Source: Prevotella sp. (GTDB lineage: Bacteria; Bacteroidota; Bacteroidia; Bacteroidales; Bacteroidaceae). From it: DNA of 64,000 bases. Location of the stretch: assembly GCA_017428055.1 (NCBI GenBank), contig JAFRRN010000030.1:18506-82505 (forward strand). Reading direction: 5' to 3'. This document shows positions 9,201 to 17,678 of this stretch, in pieces. Under the pieces are notes generated by a model, which made no database searches, was not told where the DNA came from, and worked only from the letters and a program-made list of their open reading frames with translations. The position numbers and the translations under genes were made by a program. Position 1 is the first letter of the stretch, and each line of letters begins with the position of its first letter.

Positions 9201-9331
9201 ACAGCAATGCCTTTGGGGACACGAAGGAATTGGCTGGCGGTAATGCCGGGGAATTGGACCGTTTTGTCTCCAAGGGCGGCAAGGTGGAGCTGCGCATCGT
9301 AGAAATAGACTTCTTGGAATTTACTAAATAA
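6281..9331 (+). CDS. Secreted glycoside hydrolase family 2 protein (beta-galactosidase-like)
   Basis: The 1016-residue protein has a signal peptide (MKKTIFLIVLFTLCIQANG) and the GH2 order: sugar-binding jelly-roll (about 25-190), Ig-like domain, TIM barrel, then extra beta domains and a C-terminal discoidin/F5-F8-like region (about 880-1010). The acid/base is expected at Glu429 in ILFYEGGNES and the nucleophile at Glu486 in MWQMEYCRDEG. Its place between a PL11 lyase and an esterase argues that it removes galactose or a related side-chain sugar from rhamnogalacturonan I; the exact linkage cannot be read from sequence. It starts 10 bp after an 18-bp inverted repeat and ends 9 bp before the esterase gene, so the three are probably co-transcribed. 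No SusC/SusD pair is visible here. Confidence 0.85.
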   Translation: MKKTIFLIVLFTLCIQANGVERVKYNFNSDWLLQIGDIEEAQLAAFDDSQWQHVTLPRAFNEDEAFRLPCPELSDTVMWYRKHFTLTDIVGKKFFVEFEGVRFGAEFFINGNSLGLSENGVMASGFDLTPYIKDGENVLAVRVDNSWVYRERSSNSRYQWNDKNFNANYGGIPKNVYLHVSDVLYQTLPLYSNLGTTGTYIYGTDYDIPAKTFTLHAESQVRNDDTKARSFRFFAKVLDADGKEVGHFDGERYTLQPGETRTVTVTGQMKDVHFWSWGYGYLYTVKTLLKADDGSKIDDVITRTGFRKTRFAEGKIWLNDRVMMVHGYAQRTSNEWPGVGMSVPAWLSDYSNKLVIESGGNVMRWMHVTPWKQDVESCDRVGLIHAMPAGDAEKDVEGRRWEQRVDLMRDAIIYNRNNPSILFYEGGNESISREHMIELKNIRDKYDPHGGRAIGSREMLDIDEAEYGGEMLYINKSKKHPMWQMEYCRDEGLRKYWDEYSYPFHKEGDGPLYRGKPAIDYNHNMDEFAKEMVERWYDYFVDRPGTGKRVNSGGVKIVFSDTNTHWRGESNYRTSGVTDAMRIPKDAFFAHQVMWDGWVAPEEYHTYIIGHWNYDKGVTKDIYVVSNGDDVELFINGKSLGKGERKWQYLFTFKDVAFEEGTIEAISYKDGERVSDYCIETAGKPDHLVVSIIQDPLGFKADGADMALVQVEVVDKEGRRCPLDNRMVNFNLWGEGQWIGGIATKPGMKSHKNGETEGATNAHNGTPGMLDGPSTVSTFDNYVRQMGLPVECGINRVLVRSTVNPGKIYLTAAAEGLSPVTITLETESIDTHDGVSTYLPAMALPLNLERGETPSTPSYRDMKRGIDVKSAKAGSNQDDVLRSFDDNELSEWKSDGTKENAWITYQLEGKRQVDEIAIKLTGWRNKCYPLAIYQGKKKVWEGITYATLGYVHIPIDKPVISDVITIKMLGPAQDSNAFGDTKELAGGNAGELDRFVSKGGKVELRIVEIDFLEFTK

Positions 9332-9340
9332 CACATCATC

Positions 9341-10735
9341 ATGAAAAGATACACATTATTATATATATTAGTAGCCATCGGAATGGCTACATCAGCACAG
9401 ACAGCTCGGACATTCAAGTTATTCAATTCCACGGATGGCGAGTCTACACTAACCTGTTTCTTGCCAGAAAACCCTTCGGGACGGGCTGTGGTGGCATGTC
9501 CTGGAGGCGGTTATTCACACCTCGCCATGGAACATGAGGGAACAGACTGGGCTCCTTTCTTCAACGAGCGAGGCATCGCCTACTTCGTCTTGAAATACCG
9601 GATGCCCAATGGCGATCGCAACATCCCCATGTCGGATGCCTACCAAGCCATCAAGACGGTGCGCGACAGTGCCGACTCGTGGCATGTCAACCCCTACGAC
9701 GTGGGAATCATGGGGTCGTCAGCGGGAGGGCATCTTGCCTCGACCGTCAGCACACATGCCCCTTGGGAGAGTCGCCCAGACTTCACCATCCTCTTCTATC
9801 CCGTCATCTCGATGGACGAGAAGGTGACACACAAAGGCTCTTGCGTGGGATTCTTGGGAGAGGGACGTTATGACAAGGATTTGGTGAGGCAATACTCCAA
9901 CGACAAGCAGGTGCGCTGCCATGTCACCCCTCCCGCCATCATCTTGATGGCAAATGATGACAGGGTTGTGCCTCCCGTTACCAATGGCGTGGCATACTAT
10001 ACTGCCATGCGCAACCAAGGCAACGAATGCGCCATGTACATCTACCCCTCTGGTGGACATGGGTTTGGTTTCCGGTCATCGTACAAGTACCACGACCAAA
10101 TGCTTAACGAGTTGTCTGAATGGCTGAAAAACCTCAAGTCGCCAGCCACGGATGCCATCCGCGTGGCATGTATCGGCAACAGTATCACGGAGGGGCATGG
10201 CATTGAAATGCGCTCGCAGTTAGGCTACCCCGCCCGTTTGCAGAATGTCTTAGGCGCATCATACTATGTAAGGAACTTCGGAGTGAGTGCCCATACATTA
10301 TTGAATAAAGGCGACCGTCCCTACATGAAACGGCAGGAATGGCAGTTCGCACAGGCATTCAATCCCCATATTGTCATCCTCAAATTGGGAACAAACGACA
10401 GCAAGCCACAAAATTGGGCATACGGAAAAGAGTTTGCCTATGACTTACAACAGATGATTGACACGTTGAAAGCCCTTCCCGCCAAGCCCATTATCTACCT
10501 TGCTACGCCCATTAAGGCTTTTGAGAATCCTTACACCATCAATGATACCATTATTGCCAATGAGATCATCCCTATAATAAATAAGGTGGCGAAAAAGAAC
10601 AAAATCCAAGTGATAGACTTATACGATAAGGTGAACAGCCAAGACTTATTGTTCAAAGATGGTGTACATCCCAATGAGAAAGGAGTGGAACAGATGGCTA
10701 AAATCATTGCCGACGAGATAAAAAAGCAAAACTGA
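9341..10735 (+). CDS. Two-domain secreted esterase: alpha/beta hydrolase plus SGNH/GDSL hydrolase
   Basis: A signal peptide (MKRYTLLYILVAIGMATSAQ) leads into an alpha/beta-hydrolase domain (about 25-265) with the oxyanion string PGGGY, the nucleophile elbow GSSAGGH (Ser127), Asp206/207 in NDDRVV and His240 in GGHGFG. From about residue 272 a second, unrelated esterase fold begins: GNSITEG (Ser281), a GTND block and DGVHPN (Asp440/His443), the SGNH layout. Both catalytic sites look intact. Paired acetyl-esterases of this kind strip O-acetyl groups from pectin or xylan. Downstream of the PL11 and GH2 genes, rhamnogalacturonan deacetylation is the likely job, but this is inferred from context. 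Confidence 0.85.
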   Translation: MKRYTLLYILVAIGMATSAQTARTFKLFNSTDGESTLTCFLPENPSGRAVVACPGGGYSHLAMEHEGTDWAPFFNERGIAYFVLKYRMPNGDRNIPMSDAYQAIKTVRDSADSWHVNPYDVGIMGSSAGGHLASTVSTHAPWESRPDFTILFYPVISMDEKVTHKGSCVGFLGEGRYDKDLVRQYSNDKQVRCHVTPPAIILMANDDRVVPPVTNGVAYYTAMRNQGNECAMYIYPSGGHGFGFRSSYKYHDQMLNELSEWLKNLKSPATDAIRVACIGNSITEGHGIEMRSQLGYPARLQNVLGASYYVRNFGVSAHTLLNKGDRPYMKRQEWQFAQAFNPHIVILKLGTNDSKPQNWAYGKEFAYDLQQMIDTLKALPAKPIIYLATPIKAFENPYTINDTIIANEIIPIINKVAKKNKIQVIDLYDKVNSQDLLFKDGVHPNEKGVEQMAKIIADEIKKQN

Positions 10736-10745
10736 AATTATGTCA

Positions 10746-10792
10746 GTCATACCATGACCAAGTGGCACTTGCGACACTTTGGCATATTTTTG
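10746..10792 (+). promoter_or_regulatory. groES upstream region: two abutting palindromes and a -7-like element
   Basis: GTCAT-acc-ATGAC (10746-10758) directly abuts CAAGTG-g-CACTTG (10759-10771). A TATTTTTG string follows at 10785-10792 and the groES ATG is at 10839. A CIRCE element (TTAGCACTC-N9-GAGTGCTAA) is not present. The palindromes are plausible sites for a heat-shock regulator; this is inference. Confidence 0.45.
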
Positions 10793-10838
10793 GTTGATAG
10801 GACGATGAATTTTCAACAAACTTAAATATTTATACATT

Positions 10839-11108
10839 ATGAACATTAAACCATTAGGAGACAGAGTGCTTGTCGTTCCAGCACAAGCAGAAGAGAAAAT
10901 CGGGGGACTGATTATTCCCGACACAGCAAAAGAGAAACCATTGCACGGCAAGGTTGTTGCAACTGGTAATGGAACCAAAGATGAAGAAATGATCCTCAAG
11001 GCAGGAGATGAAGTGCTTTATGGCAAATATTCAGGCACAGAACTCGAGTTTGAAGGAGAGAAATACCTGATGATGCGACAGAGCGACGTTCTCGCAGTGA
11101 TTGAATAA
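10839..11108 (+). CDS. groES: Co-chaperonin GroES
   Basis: This is the 10-kDa lid of the GroEL folding chamber. At 89 residues it has the usual Bacteroidetes length and starts [12 protein letters not shown], the canonical GroES N-terminus. The mobile loop region (about 17-33, [17 protein letters not shown]) carries the conserved GGL/I-I-P contact to GroEL, and [13 protein letters not shown] is the usual roof and barrel segment. groL follows 60 bp downstream in the same direction, the normal bicistronic order. Two abutting palindromes lie upstream in place of CIRCE. Confidence 0.98.
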   Translation: MNIKPLGDRVLVVPAQAEEKIGGLIIPDTAKEKPLHGKVVATGNGTKDEEMILKAGDEVLYGKYSGTELEFEGEKYLMMRQSDVLAVIE

Positions 11109-11117
11109 TTATCAAAC

Positions 11118-11153
11118 ATCGTAACAACGTAATATCGTAATAACGTAATATCG
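11118..11153 (+). repeat. 16-bp tandem repeat in the groES-groL spacer
   Basis: ATCGTAACAACGTAAT (11118-11133) is followed directly by ATCGTAATAACGTAAT (11134-11149) and then ATCG. The two full units differ by one C/T. It fills most of the 60-bp spacer just before the groL start. Confidence 0.85.
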
Positions 11154-11162
11154 AAAAAATAG

Positions 11163-12800
<1,638 letters not shown>

Positions 12801-12821
12801 AATTGTAATCTATACATAACA

Positions 12822-12856
12822 AAAAAGGGAGGAATGCTTGCCATTTCTCCCTTTTT
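12822..12856 (+). terminator. Rho-independent terminator after groL
   Basis: AAAAAGGGAG (12822-12831) pairs with CTCCCTTTTT (12847-12856) around a 15-nt loop, with the T-rich arm at the 3' side, 22 nt past the groL stop. Confidence 0.85.
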
Positions 12857-12900
12857 CGTGGATAAAAACATACTATTTCCAAAATTTTATCGTTATATTT

Positions 12901-12931
12901 TTTGCAAATTACAAGAAAGTATTTATCTTTG
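12901..12931 (+). promoter_or_regulatory. Consensus Bacteroidetes promoter with no ORF downstream
   Basis: TTTG at 12901-12904, 19-bp spacer, TATCTTTG at 12924-12931: a full match to the -33/-7 consensus. The predicted start is about 12938. The next + strand gene is far away, and a terminator follows at 13021-13053. Confidence 0.75.
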
Positions 12932-12937
12932 CAAAAA

Positions 12938-13053
12938 ATTTAAAGAGGACAAGTAGACACATTAGAAAGATATTTTTTGATTTGTTTTAGTAGATTAGTT
13001 TTTAAGTAGTTTGTTTTTGGAAATCGGTTGTCGTGATGACATCCGATTTTTTT
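12938..13053 (+). ncRNA. Candidate small RNA downstream of groL
   Basis: A full-consensus promoter (12901-12931) is followed about 90 nt later by a strong hairpin terminator: AAATCGG (13021-13027) and inner TGTC pair with GACA and CCGATTT (13043-13049) around a GTGAT loop, then a T7 run. The roughly 115-nt transcript is AT-rich and contains no ATG before the terminator stem, so a coding role is unlikely. It carries U-rich tracts interspersed with TTTTAGTAGATTAG and TTTTTAAGTAG motifs that could be single-stranded targets or protein sites. The T-run overlaps the stop codon of the convergent gene at 13052. I do not recognise it as 6S, SRP, tmRNA or RNase P RNA. Confidence 0.6.
13021..13053 (+). 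terminator. Rho-independent terminator of the candidate sRNA
   Basis: AAATCGG-t-TGTC / GACA-t-CCGATTT stem with one T-T mismatch and a 5-nt loop, followed by T7 (13047-13053). On the minus strand no U-tract follows, so it is directed to the + strand. Confidence 0.85.
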
Positions 13054-13363
13054 ATTTCTCCAGATAATTCACTTTCTTACCCGTTGCCGTGGCATAGGAG
13101 ATCTCGCGAGCGGTACTCTCACCAATATACCCACCAACATTGATGACAAAAATCTCGTCGGCTAAGTCTATCTTCCTTAAGTGCATGTCATCAAGCATCT
13201 CTTTTACGCCAGGCTTCCATACCTCCTCGTCGCCGGAATGGCCAAACATTCCCACGCTGATGACAATGTGTCCTTGCAATGTTAGTCGTTTCTGCACCTC
13301 CATAAACTGCTCCTTGAACCGTGTACTGCCACAGAGGGTGACAATCTTGTAGTCTTTAATCAT
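13052..13363 (-). CDS. Nucleoside 2-deoxyribosyltransferase-like small protein
   Basis: The 103-residue protein begins MIKDYKIVTLCGSTRF; CGSTRFKEQF followed by ADEIFVINVGGYIGESTAREI is the pattern of the nucleoside 2-deoxyribosyltransferase-like superfamily, which binds a nucleotide or nucleoside sugar in a small Rossmann-like fold. The late Glu of GEST is in the position of the family's nucleophile. The substrate is unknown. A TAATTTTG -7 element lies upstream on this strand at 13389-13396. It is convergent with the candidate sRNA and has no operon partner. Confidence 0.7.
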   Translation of the reverse strand: MIKDYKIVTLCGSTRFKEQFMEVQKRLTLQGHIVISVGMFGHSGDEEVWKPGVKEMLDDMHLRKIDLADEIFVINVGGYIGESTAREISYATATGKKVNYLEK

Positions 13364-13447
13364 ATCATTTATTCTTTCAATATGGCTACAAAATTATAAA
13401 AAAACAAGCAATTTCTCACAATAAAGCCATGAAGTTGCGTAACGATG

Positions 13448-13482
13448 TTGATAATATGTCAAAAATTGACTATATTTGTCAA
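13448..13482 (+). promoter_or_regulatory. GH9 promoter with operator-like inverted repeats
   Basis: TTG (13448-13450), 20-bp spacer, TATATTTG (13471-13478). GTCAA-aaa-TTGAC (13458-13470) lies in the spacer, and TTGAC (13466-13470) also pairs across the -7 box with GTCAA (13478-13482), so half-sites of one motif bracket the promoter. Confidence 0.55.
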
Positions 13483-13528
13483 CTATTTCTATCTTGGTCG
13501 ATATTCGATGAAATAAGCAATATAAATT

Positions 13529-15238
13529 ATGAGAAAGCAACTACTGACCATGTTCCTGGCGTGTTCCATGATTGGCATCCAGGCAAAAGACGGGGTTTCG
13601 ATTCGCCGTAACCAAGTGGGCTACCATCCACAACAAGAGAAAGTCATCGTCATTGAGGGCATGAATCCCTCTGGCAAGTTACGCGTAACAACACCCAATG
13701 GGCAAGTGCTAAAGCCCAAGGTGACGCGAAAAGCCGTTTCGCCATTCTCAGGCAAGACCCGCTACCTTGTCCATCTCGACCAACTATCCTCCGTGGGCAA
13801 CTATCAAGTCAGCGTGGGTGGACAACAATGCGAAATCCGTGTCAACAACCAACCATACCATGACATTGCCACAGCTGCTCTCCGCCTGTTCTACCTGATC
13901 CGCTCGGGCGTTCCCATTGAGCGCGGTGGCATCTACAATCGTCCACTGGGACATCCCGACACCCACGTGTTGATACATCCCTCTGCCGCCTCCCCCCTCC
14001 GCCCCACCGGCTCTGTCATCAGTTCGCCTTACGGTTGGTACGATGCTGGCGACTATAATAAATATGTTGTCAACTCGGCTTTCAGCATTGGCTTGATGTT
14101 TGCCGCTTACGAACAACAACGCAACTATTTCGCCAACTTGTCCACAGATATTCCCGAAAGCCCAAACCAAACGCCCGACTTGTTAGACGAAATCATGTTC
14201 AACCTACGTTGGCTCATCACCATGCAAGACCCATACGACGGCGGTGTCTACCATAAGCTCACCACCCCTAACTTTGAAGCATTCATCATGCCAACCGACT
14301 GCCAACAGACACGCTATGTCGTCGCAAAGAGTGTCACGGCAACCCTTGACTTCGCCGCTGTGATGGCAGATGCCGCCCGCCTCTTTGAATCTTACCAAGC
14401 AGACTACCCAGGGTTTGCATCCCAAGCGGCAGCCATGGCCGAGCGAGCATACATGTGGGCAAAAGAACACCCCGAGGCTTATTATCGACAAGAACAACTT
14501 GCCGACCCCGCCATCACCACGGGTACATACGGCGACAACAATGCAAGCGATGAGTTTTTCTGGGCAGCCTCGGCTCTCTATCGGTTAACAGGTCGTCGCC
14601 AATATCTCGATGATGCCCGCCAGCATCAACCCACGCGGTTCACCACCCCTTCATGGGGAAACGTAGCATCATTGGGGGCTTTTGAATGGTTGGCAGATAC
14701 CAAGGATGAAAAACTACACGAGCAGATGCACCAACAATTGATAGCCTATTGCGACATGGCAATTAAGGATGTTGGCACATCCTCGTTCCAATCGCCCTTT
14801 GGAAATAAGGCGCAGGACTTTGGATGGGGCTGCCTGGCAGAAAACTGTTGTTGCCAAGCCTTCCTACTATTATATGCTGACCAGCTAACAGGAACGACGA
14901 AGTATCGCCGCTATGCCTTGCAGGATGCCGATTATCTACTGGGACGCAATGCCACGGGCTATTGTTTCGTGACAGGGTTTGGCGACAAGAGTCCCATGAA
15001 CCCACACCATCGCATTTCGGCTGCCGATGACATTGCCGCCCCCTTCCCCGGTATGCTTGTGGGCGGCCCCAATCCTGGGCAACAAGACAAGGGAGACGGG
15101 TCGCTTGTATATCCCTCCAACTATCCCGACGAGTCCTATCTTGACGAGATGCCCTCCTACGCTTCCAACGAGATAGCCATCAACTGGAATGCCTCGCTCG
15201 TGGCTTTCCTCTGCTGGCTCGATGCCATTATCGACTAA
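13529..15238 (+). CDS. Secreted GH9 endoglucanase with N-terminal Ig-like domain
   Basis: The 569-residue protein has a short signal peptide (MRKQLLTMFLACSMIGIQA), an N-terminal CelD_N-type Ig-like domain (about 24-105, RRNQVGYHP...) and a GH9 (alpha/alpha)6 barrel. The catalytic base pair is in GWYDAGDYNKY (Asp172, Asp175) and the acid is Glu548 in SNEIAINWNA; PHHR is the usual substrate-binding string. GH9 enzymes hydrolyse beta-1,4-glucans by inversion. No dockerin or C-terminal sorting domain is seen, so it is probably periplasmic. Promoter elements with operator-like repeats lie at 13448-13482. The gene stands alone, with a small lipoprotein gene after it. Confidence 0.92.
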   Translation: MRKQLLTMFLACSMIGIQAKDGVSIRRNQVGYHPQQEKVIVIEGMNPSGKLRVTTPNGQVLKPKVTRKAVSPFSGKTRYLVHLDQLSSVGNYQVSVGGQQCEIRVNNQPYHDIATAALRLFYLIRSGVPIERGGIYNRPLGHPDTHVLIHPSAASPLRPTGSVISSPYGWYDAGDYNKYVVNSAFSIGLMFAAYEQQRNYFANLSTDIPESPNQTPDLLDEIMFNLRWLITMQDPYDGGVYHKLTTPNFEAFIMPTDCQQTRYVVAKSVTATLDFAAVMADAARLFESYQADYPGFASQAAAMAERAYMWAKEHPEAYYRQEQLADPAITTGTYGDNNASDEFFWAASALYRLTGRRQYLDDARQHQPTRFTTPSWGNVASLGAFEWLADTKDEKLHEQMHQQLIAYCDMAIKDVGTSSFQSPFGNKAQDFGWGCLAENCCCQAFLLLYADQLTGTTKYRRYALQDADYLLGRNATGYCFVTGFGDKSPMNPHHRISAADDIAAPFPGMLVGGPNPGQQDKGDGSLVYPSNYPDESYLDEMPSYASNEIAINWNASLVAFLCWLDAIID

Positions 15239-15364
15239 CCCACCAGGCAAAAACAACCCAACAAGCTCAAAATAAAAGACCCATTTTTAACATTCGAGGA
15301 TGCAAGCTTTCCAATGTTTCACGTTTTCTTGTCAGAATCAATCAACAAAAAACGATTAAAGGAC

Positions 15365-15784
15365 ATGAAACCATTGAAACTTTGGAAAGGCATTCTTATG
15401 ATGTACGCAGCATTCACATTCACCTCTTGCTGTCAGGATGAGGACATTTTCGATACCAACAACCTCTGTGGGACTTGGGAACAGGTATACGACAAAGGGG
15501 TTGTTAGCGAAGGATATATCCAATACACGTTTACTCCACTGGCAACAACCTACGGCACATGCTCCATCCATTCCTATGACGTATTCGCCGGCGATACCAC
15601 TTATCAGCGTACCTACACGCTCACGAAAGACGGCCATCGCCTGAACATCATCCAGCGACAATACGGAGAAAATCCCCAAACTCAAGAATGGGACATCCAG
15701 AAACTCACAAGCAGCAGGATGACATGGACTCCTGTTGGACGCCCCGACATCATGTTAAATTATGAAAAGGTGATTAGGCACTGA
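15365..15784 (+). CDS. Small lipoprotein, lipocalin-like
   Basis: I chose the ATG at 15365 over an in-frame upstream start at 15314 because it gives a proper lipoprotein signal (MKPLKLWKGILMMYAAFTFTSCC, cleavage before the first Cys). The mature part (about 118 residues) contains LCGTWEQVYDKG and then alternating beta strands, the look of the lipocalin-like families common in Bacteroidales lipoproteins. No catalytic motif is seen. It lies 126 bp after the GH9 gene in the same direction; whether it shares its transcript is unclear. The function is unknown. Confidence 0.75.
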   Translation: MKPLKLWKGILMMYAAFTFTSCCQDEDIFDTNNLCGTWEQVYDKGVVSEGYIQYTFTPLATTYGTCSIHSYDVFAGDTTYQRTYTLTKDGHRLNIIQRQYGENPQTQEWDIQKLTSSRMTWTPVGRPDIMLNYEKVIRH

Positions 15785-15858
15785 CAAAGTCCATCCAACA
15801 ACCTCGAGCCATAAAAGCCTTGATACCTGACAGTTACACGACAAAAGCGCAGCAAAAA

Positions 15859-15889
15859 TTGCGTACTCTCGCATATTTTTGTACCTTTG
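15859..15889 (+). promoter_or_regulatory. Promoter for the two-component system
   Basis: TTG (15859-15861), 20-bp spacer, TACCTTTG (15882-15889), about 45 nt before the response-regulator ATG. Confidence 0.65.
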
Positions 15890-15933
15890 TAAGCGCATAA
15901 CAAATAAGAAGACTGTCGGTTTTCTTTCAGGTA

Positions 15934-16638
15934 ATGGAACAGAAACGTATACTCGTGGTTGACGACGAAAAGGATTTGTGTGATATCCTGCTATTCAATC
16001 TCCGTGCATCAGGCTACCAGGCAGACGCGGCACATTCGGCAGAAGAGGCTATCAAAATGGTTCATAGCGCAGGGTGCAAGGCGCATGGCTATGACCTGTT
16101 GTTTCTTGATGTGATGATGCCGGGCATGTCAGGCTTTAAGCTGGCAGAAAGATTGAAAGCAGACTATCAGACGCAACACATTCCCATCATCTTCCTCACG
16201 GCTAAAGACACGGAGGACGATACGCTGCAAGGCTTTTCACTCGGAGCCGACGACTACGTGACCAAACCGTTTTCCGTCCGTGAGGTTATGGCAAGGGCAA
16301 AGGCTGTACTTAGCAGAAGTGGGAATAGTCCAAACAGGAGAATATCCTTTGAGGGGCTTGTGCTGAATGCCATCAGCAAGACCGTAACCGTCGATGATGA
16401 GCCTATCGCCCTCACTCGCACGGAATATGAACTGCTGCTACTCTTACTTGAGCATCCCGGACAGGTCTTCAGCCGTCAGCAATTAATCGACAGGGTATGG
16501 CCGCAGGATGTCATCGTCACGAAGCGGACTGTGGATGTCAACATCGCGCGGCTGCGCAAGAAGTTAAACCGATATGCCTTCTGCCTGGCATCTCGCACAG
16601 GCTTTGGGTATCTATTTGAGATAAAGGGTCAAGAGTAA
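15934..16638 (+). CDS. OmpR/PhoB-family response regulator
   Basis: The 234-residue DNA-binding regulator has a receiver domain (about 1-120) with the acidic pocket VDDEKD, phospho-acceptor Asp59 in LLFLDVMMPG, the switch Thr in FLTAKD and Lys111 in VTKPF. The C-terminal winged helix (about 135-232) carries LTRTEYELLLLLLEHPGQVF and RTVDVNIARLRKKL. The partner kinase starts 15 bp downstream. The domain layout matches the RprY/PhoB type, but the signal sensed cannot be told. A good promoter lies at 15859-15889. Confidence 0.95.
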   Translation: MEQKRILVVDDEKDLCDILLFNLRASGYQADAAHSAEEAIKMVHSAGCKAHGYDLLFLDVMMPGMSGFKLAERLKADYQTQHIPIIFLTAKDTEDDTLQGFSLGADDYVTKPFSVREVMARAKAVLSRSGNSPNRRISFEGLVLNAISKTVTVDDEPIALTRTEYELLLLLLEHPGQVFSRQQLIDRVWPQDVIVTKRTVDVNIARLRKKLNRYAFCLASRTGFGYLFEIKGQE

Positions 16639-16653
16639 ACGTTTTTTCCGCTG

Positions 16654-17586
16654 ATGATGAAAAAGCAGATGACAGAAGGACGTAAGATGTGGCTGAGCGT
16701 CATGGCCATATTTCTGGTTTATGCTATCATCTTTATACTGTTCGAGGATTACGACCGCAAGTTCCTGATGCCATTCGAAGAGGTGAGTGACTGGCATCTG
16801 CTGCTCTTTTCATTGGTGGTAATGACAGGACTCGGCTTCCTGCTGTACCGTTATGCCAAACGGATGGACGACCGCATTAGCCGTGAACAATCAGAAAAGG
16901 AGAACCGTATGCGCCGTGAACTGACACAGAACATTGCACATGAACTGAAAACGCCCGTCGCCAGCATACTCGGCTACACGGAAACTATCCTTGACAATCC
17001 CACCATCAACGATGAGACCCGCCAGCAATTCATCGTCCGCACACACTCGCAAGCCCAGCGACTGACGGCGCTCTTGCAAGACATCTCCACGCTCAACCAA
17101 ATGGACTATGCACCAGACATGCTGAAGATGGAGCGCGTAGACGTGTCGGTCCTTTTCGCCGACATTGCGCAAGAGACGGCTTTGGCGATGGAGAAGCACC
17201 AAATGACACTACACAATTACCTACCACAAGACATCATCATCCACGGCAATTACTCTATGCTCTACGGCATCTTCCATAACTTGGTGGACAATGCCATCAA
17301 CTACGCGGGTAAGAATACCATCATGGAGGTCTCAGCCACGCAACACCATAACTATTGGCTGTTCACTTTCAAGGACAACGGCATCGGCATTCCAGCGCAA
17401 CATCTGCCACGCATCTTTGAACGTTTTTACCGTATCGACAAAGGGCGCAGCCGCGATATGGGCGGCACAGGGCTTGGCCTTTCCATCGTCAAGAATGCCG
17501 TGCTGTTGCATGGCGGCAACATCAAGGTCAGCTCATTAGAAACAGGCGGTCTTGCGTTTGAGTTTACACTTCAAAAGGAACATTGA
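16654..17586 (+). CDS. Sensor histidine kinase, partner of the upstream regulator
   Basis: The 310-residue inner-membrane kinase has two transmembrane helices (about 12-30 and 47-65) enclosing only a short periplasmic loop (EDYDRKFLMPFEEVSDWH), so it has little room for a periplasmic ligand domain. The dimerisation and phosphotransfer box is IAHELKTPVASILGYTE with His96. The ATPase part shows the N box (NLVDNAINYA), G1 (DNGIGIP), F (FERFYRID) and G2 (GGTGLGLSIV). No HAMP or PAS domain is visible. It is co-transcribed with the response regulator and ends about 90 bp before msrA. Confidence 0.95.
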   Translation: MMKKQMTEGRKMWLSVMAIFLVYAIIFILFEDYDRKFLMPFEEVSDWHLLLFSLVVMTGLGFLLYRYAKRMDDRISREQSEKENRMRRELTQNIAHELKTPVASILGYTETILDNPTINDETRQQFIVRTHSQAQRLTALLQDISTLNQMDYAPDMLKMERVDVSVLFADIAQETALAMEKHQMTLHNYLPQDIIIHGNYSMLYGIFHNLVDNAINYAGKNTIMEVSATQHHNYWLFTFKDNGIGIPAQHLPRIFERFYRIDKGRSRDMGGTGLGLSIVKNAVLLHGGNIKVSSLETGGLAFEFTLQKEH

Positions 17587-17664
17587 CTTTCTTCGGAACA
17601 TGGGCTTTTCCCCTGTTAAATGCAGAAAAACGTGATTTTCATAGGTGTTTGCCGAAAAAAGTTA

Positions 17665-17672
17665 TATCTTTG
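17665..17672 (+). promoter_or_regulatory. -7 element TATCTTTG directly before the msrA start
   Basis: TATCTTTG ends at 17672 and the msrA ATG begins at 17679, so transcription is expected to start at or within a base or two of the ATG, giving a leaderless message. No good -33 box was found at 19-21 bp. Confidence 0.5.
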
Positions 17673-17678
17673 CATTCT

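Noticed and set aside
10779-10793. Sigma-54 promoter before groES (TTGGCATATTTTTGG)
   Set aside because: The -24-like TTGGCA is present but the -12 GC at the required 12-nt distance is missing (GT instead).
15314-15364. Upstream start of the small lipoprotein
   Set aside because: It would bury the lipoprotein signal behind 17 unrelated residues.
17583-17678. N-terminal extension of MsrA from an upstream in-frame ATG
   Set aside because: The extra 32 residues overlap the kinase gene end, have no MsrA homology or signal sequence, and the -7 box lies inside them.
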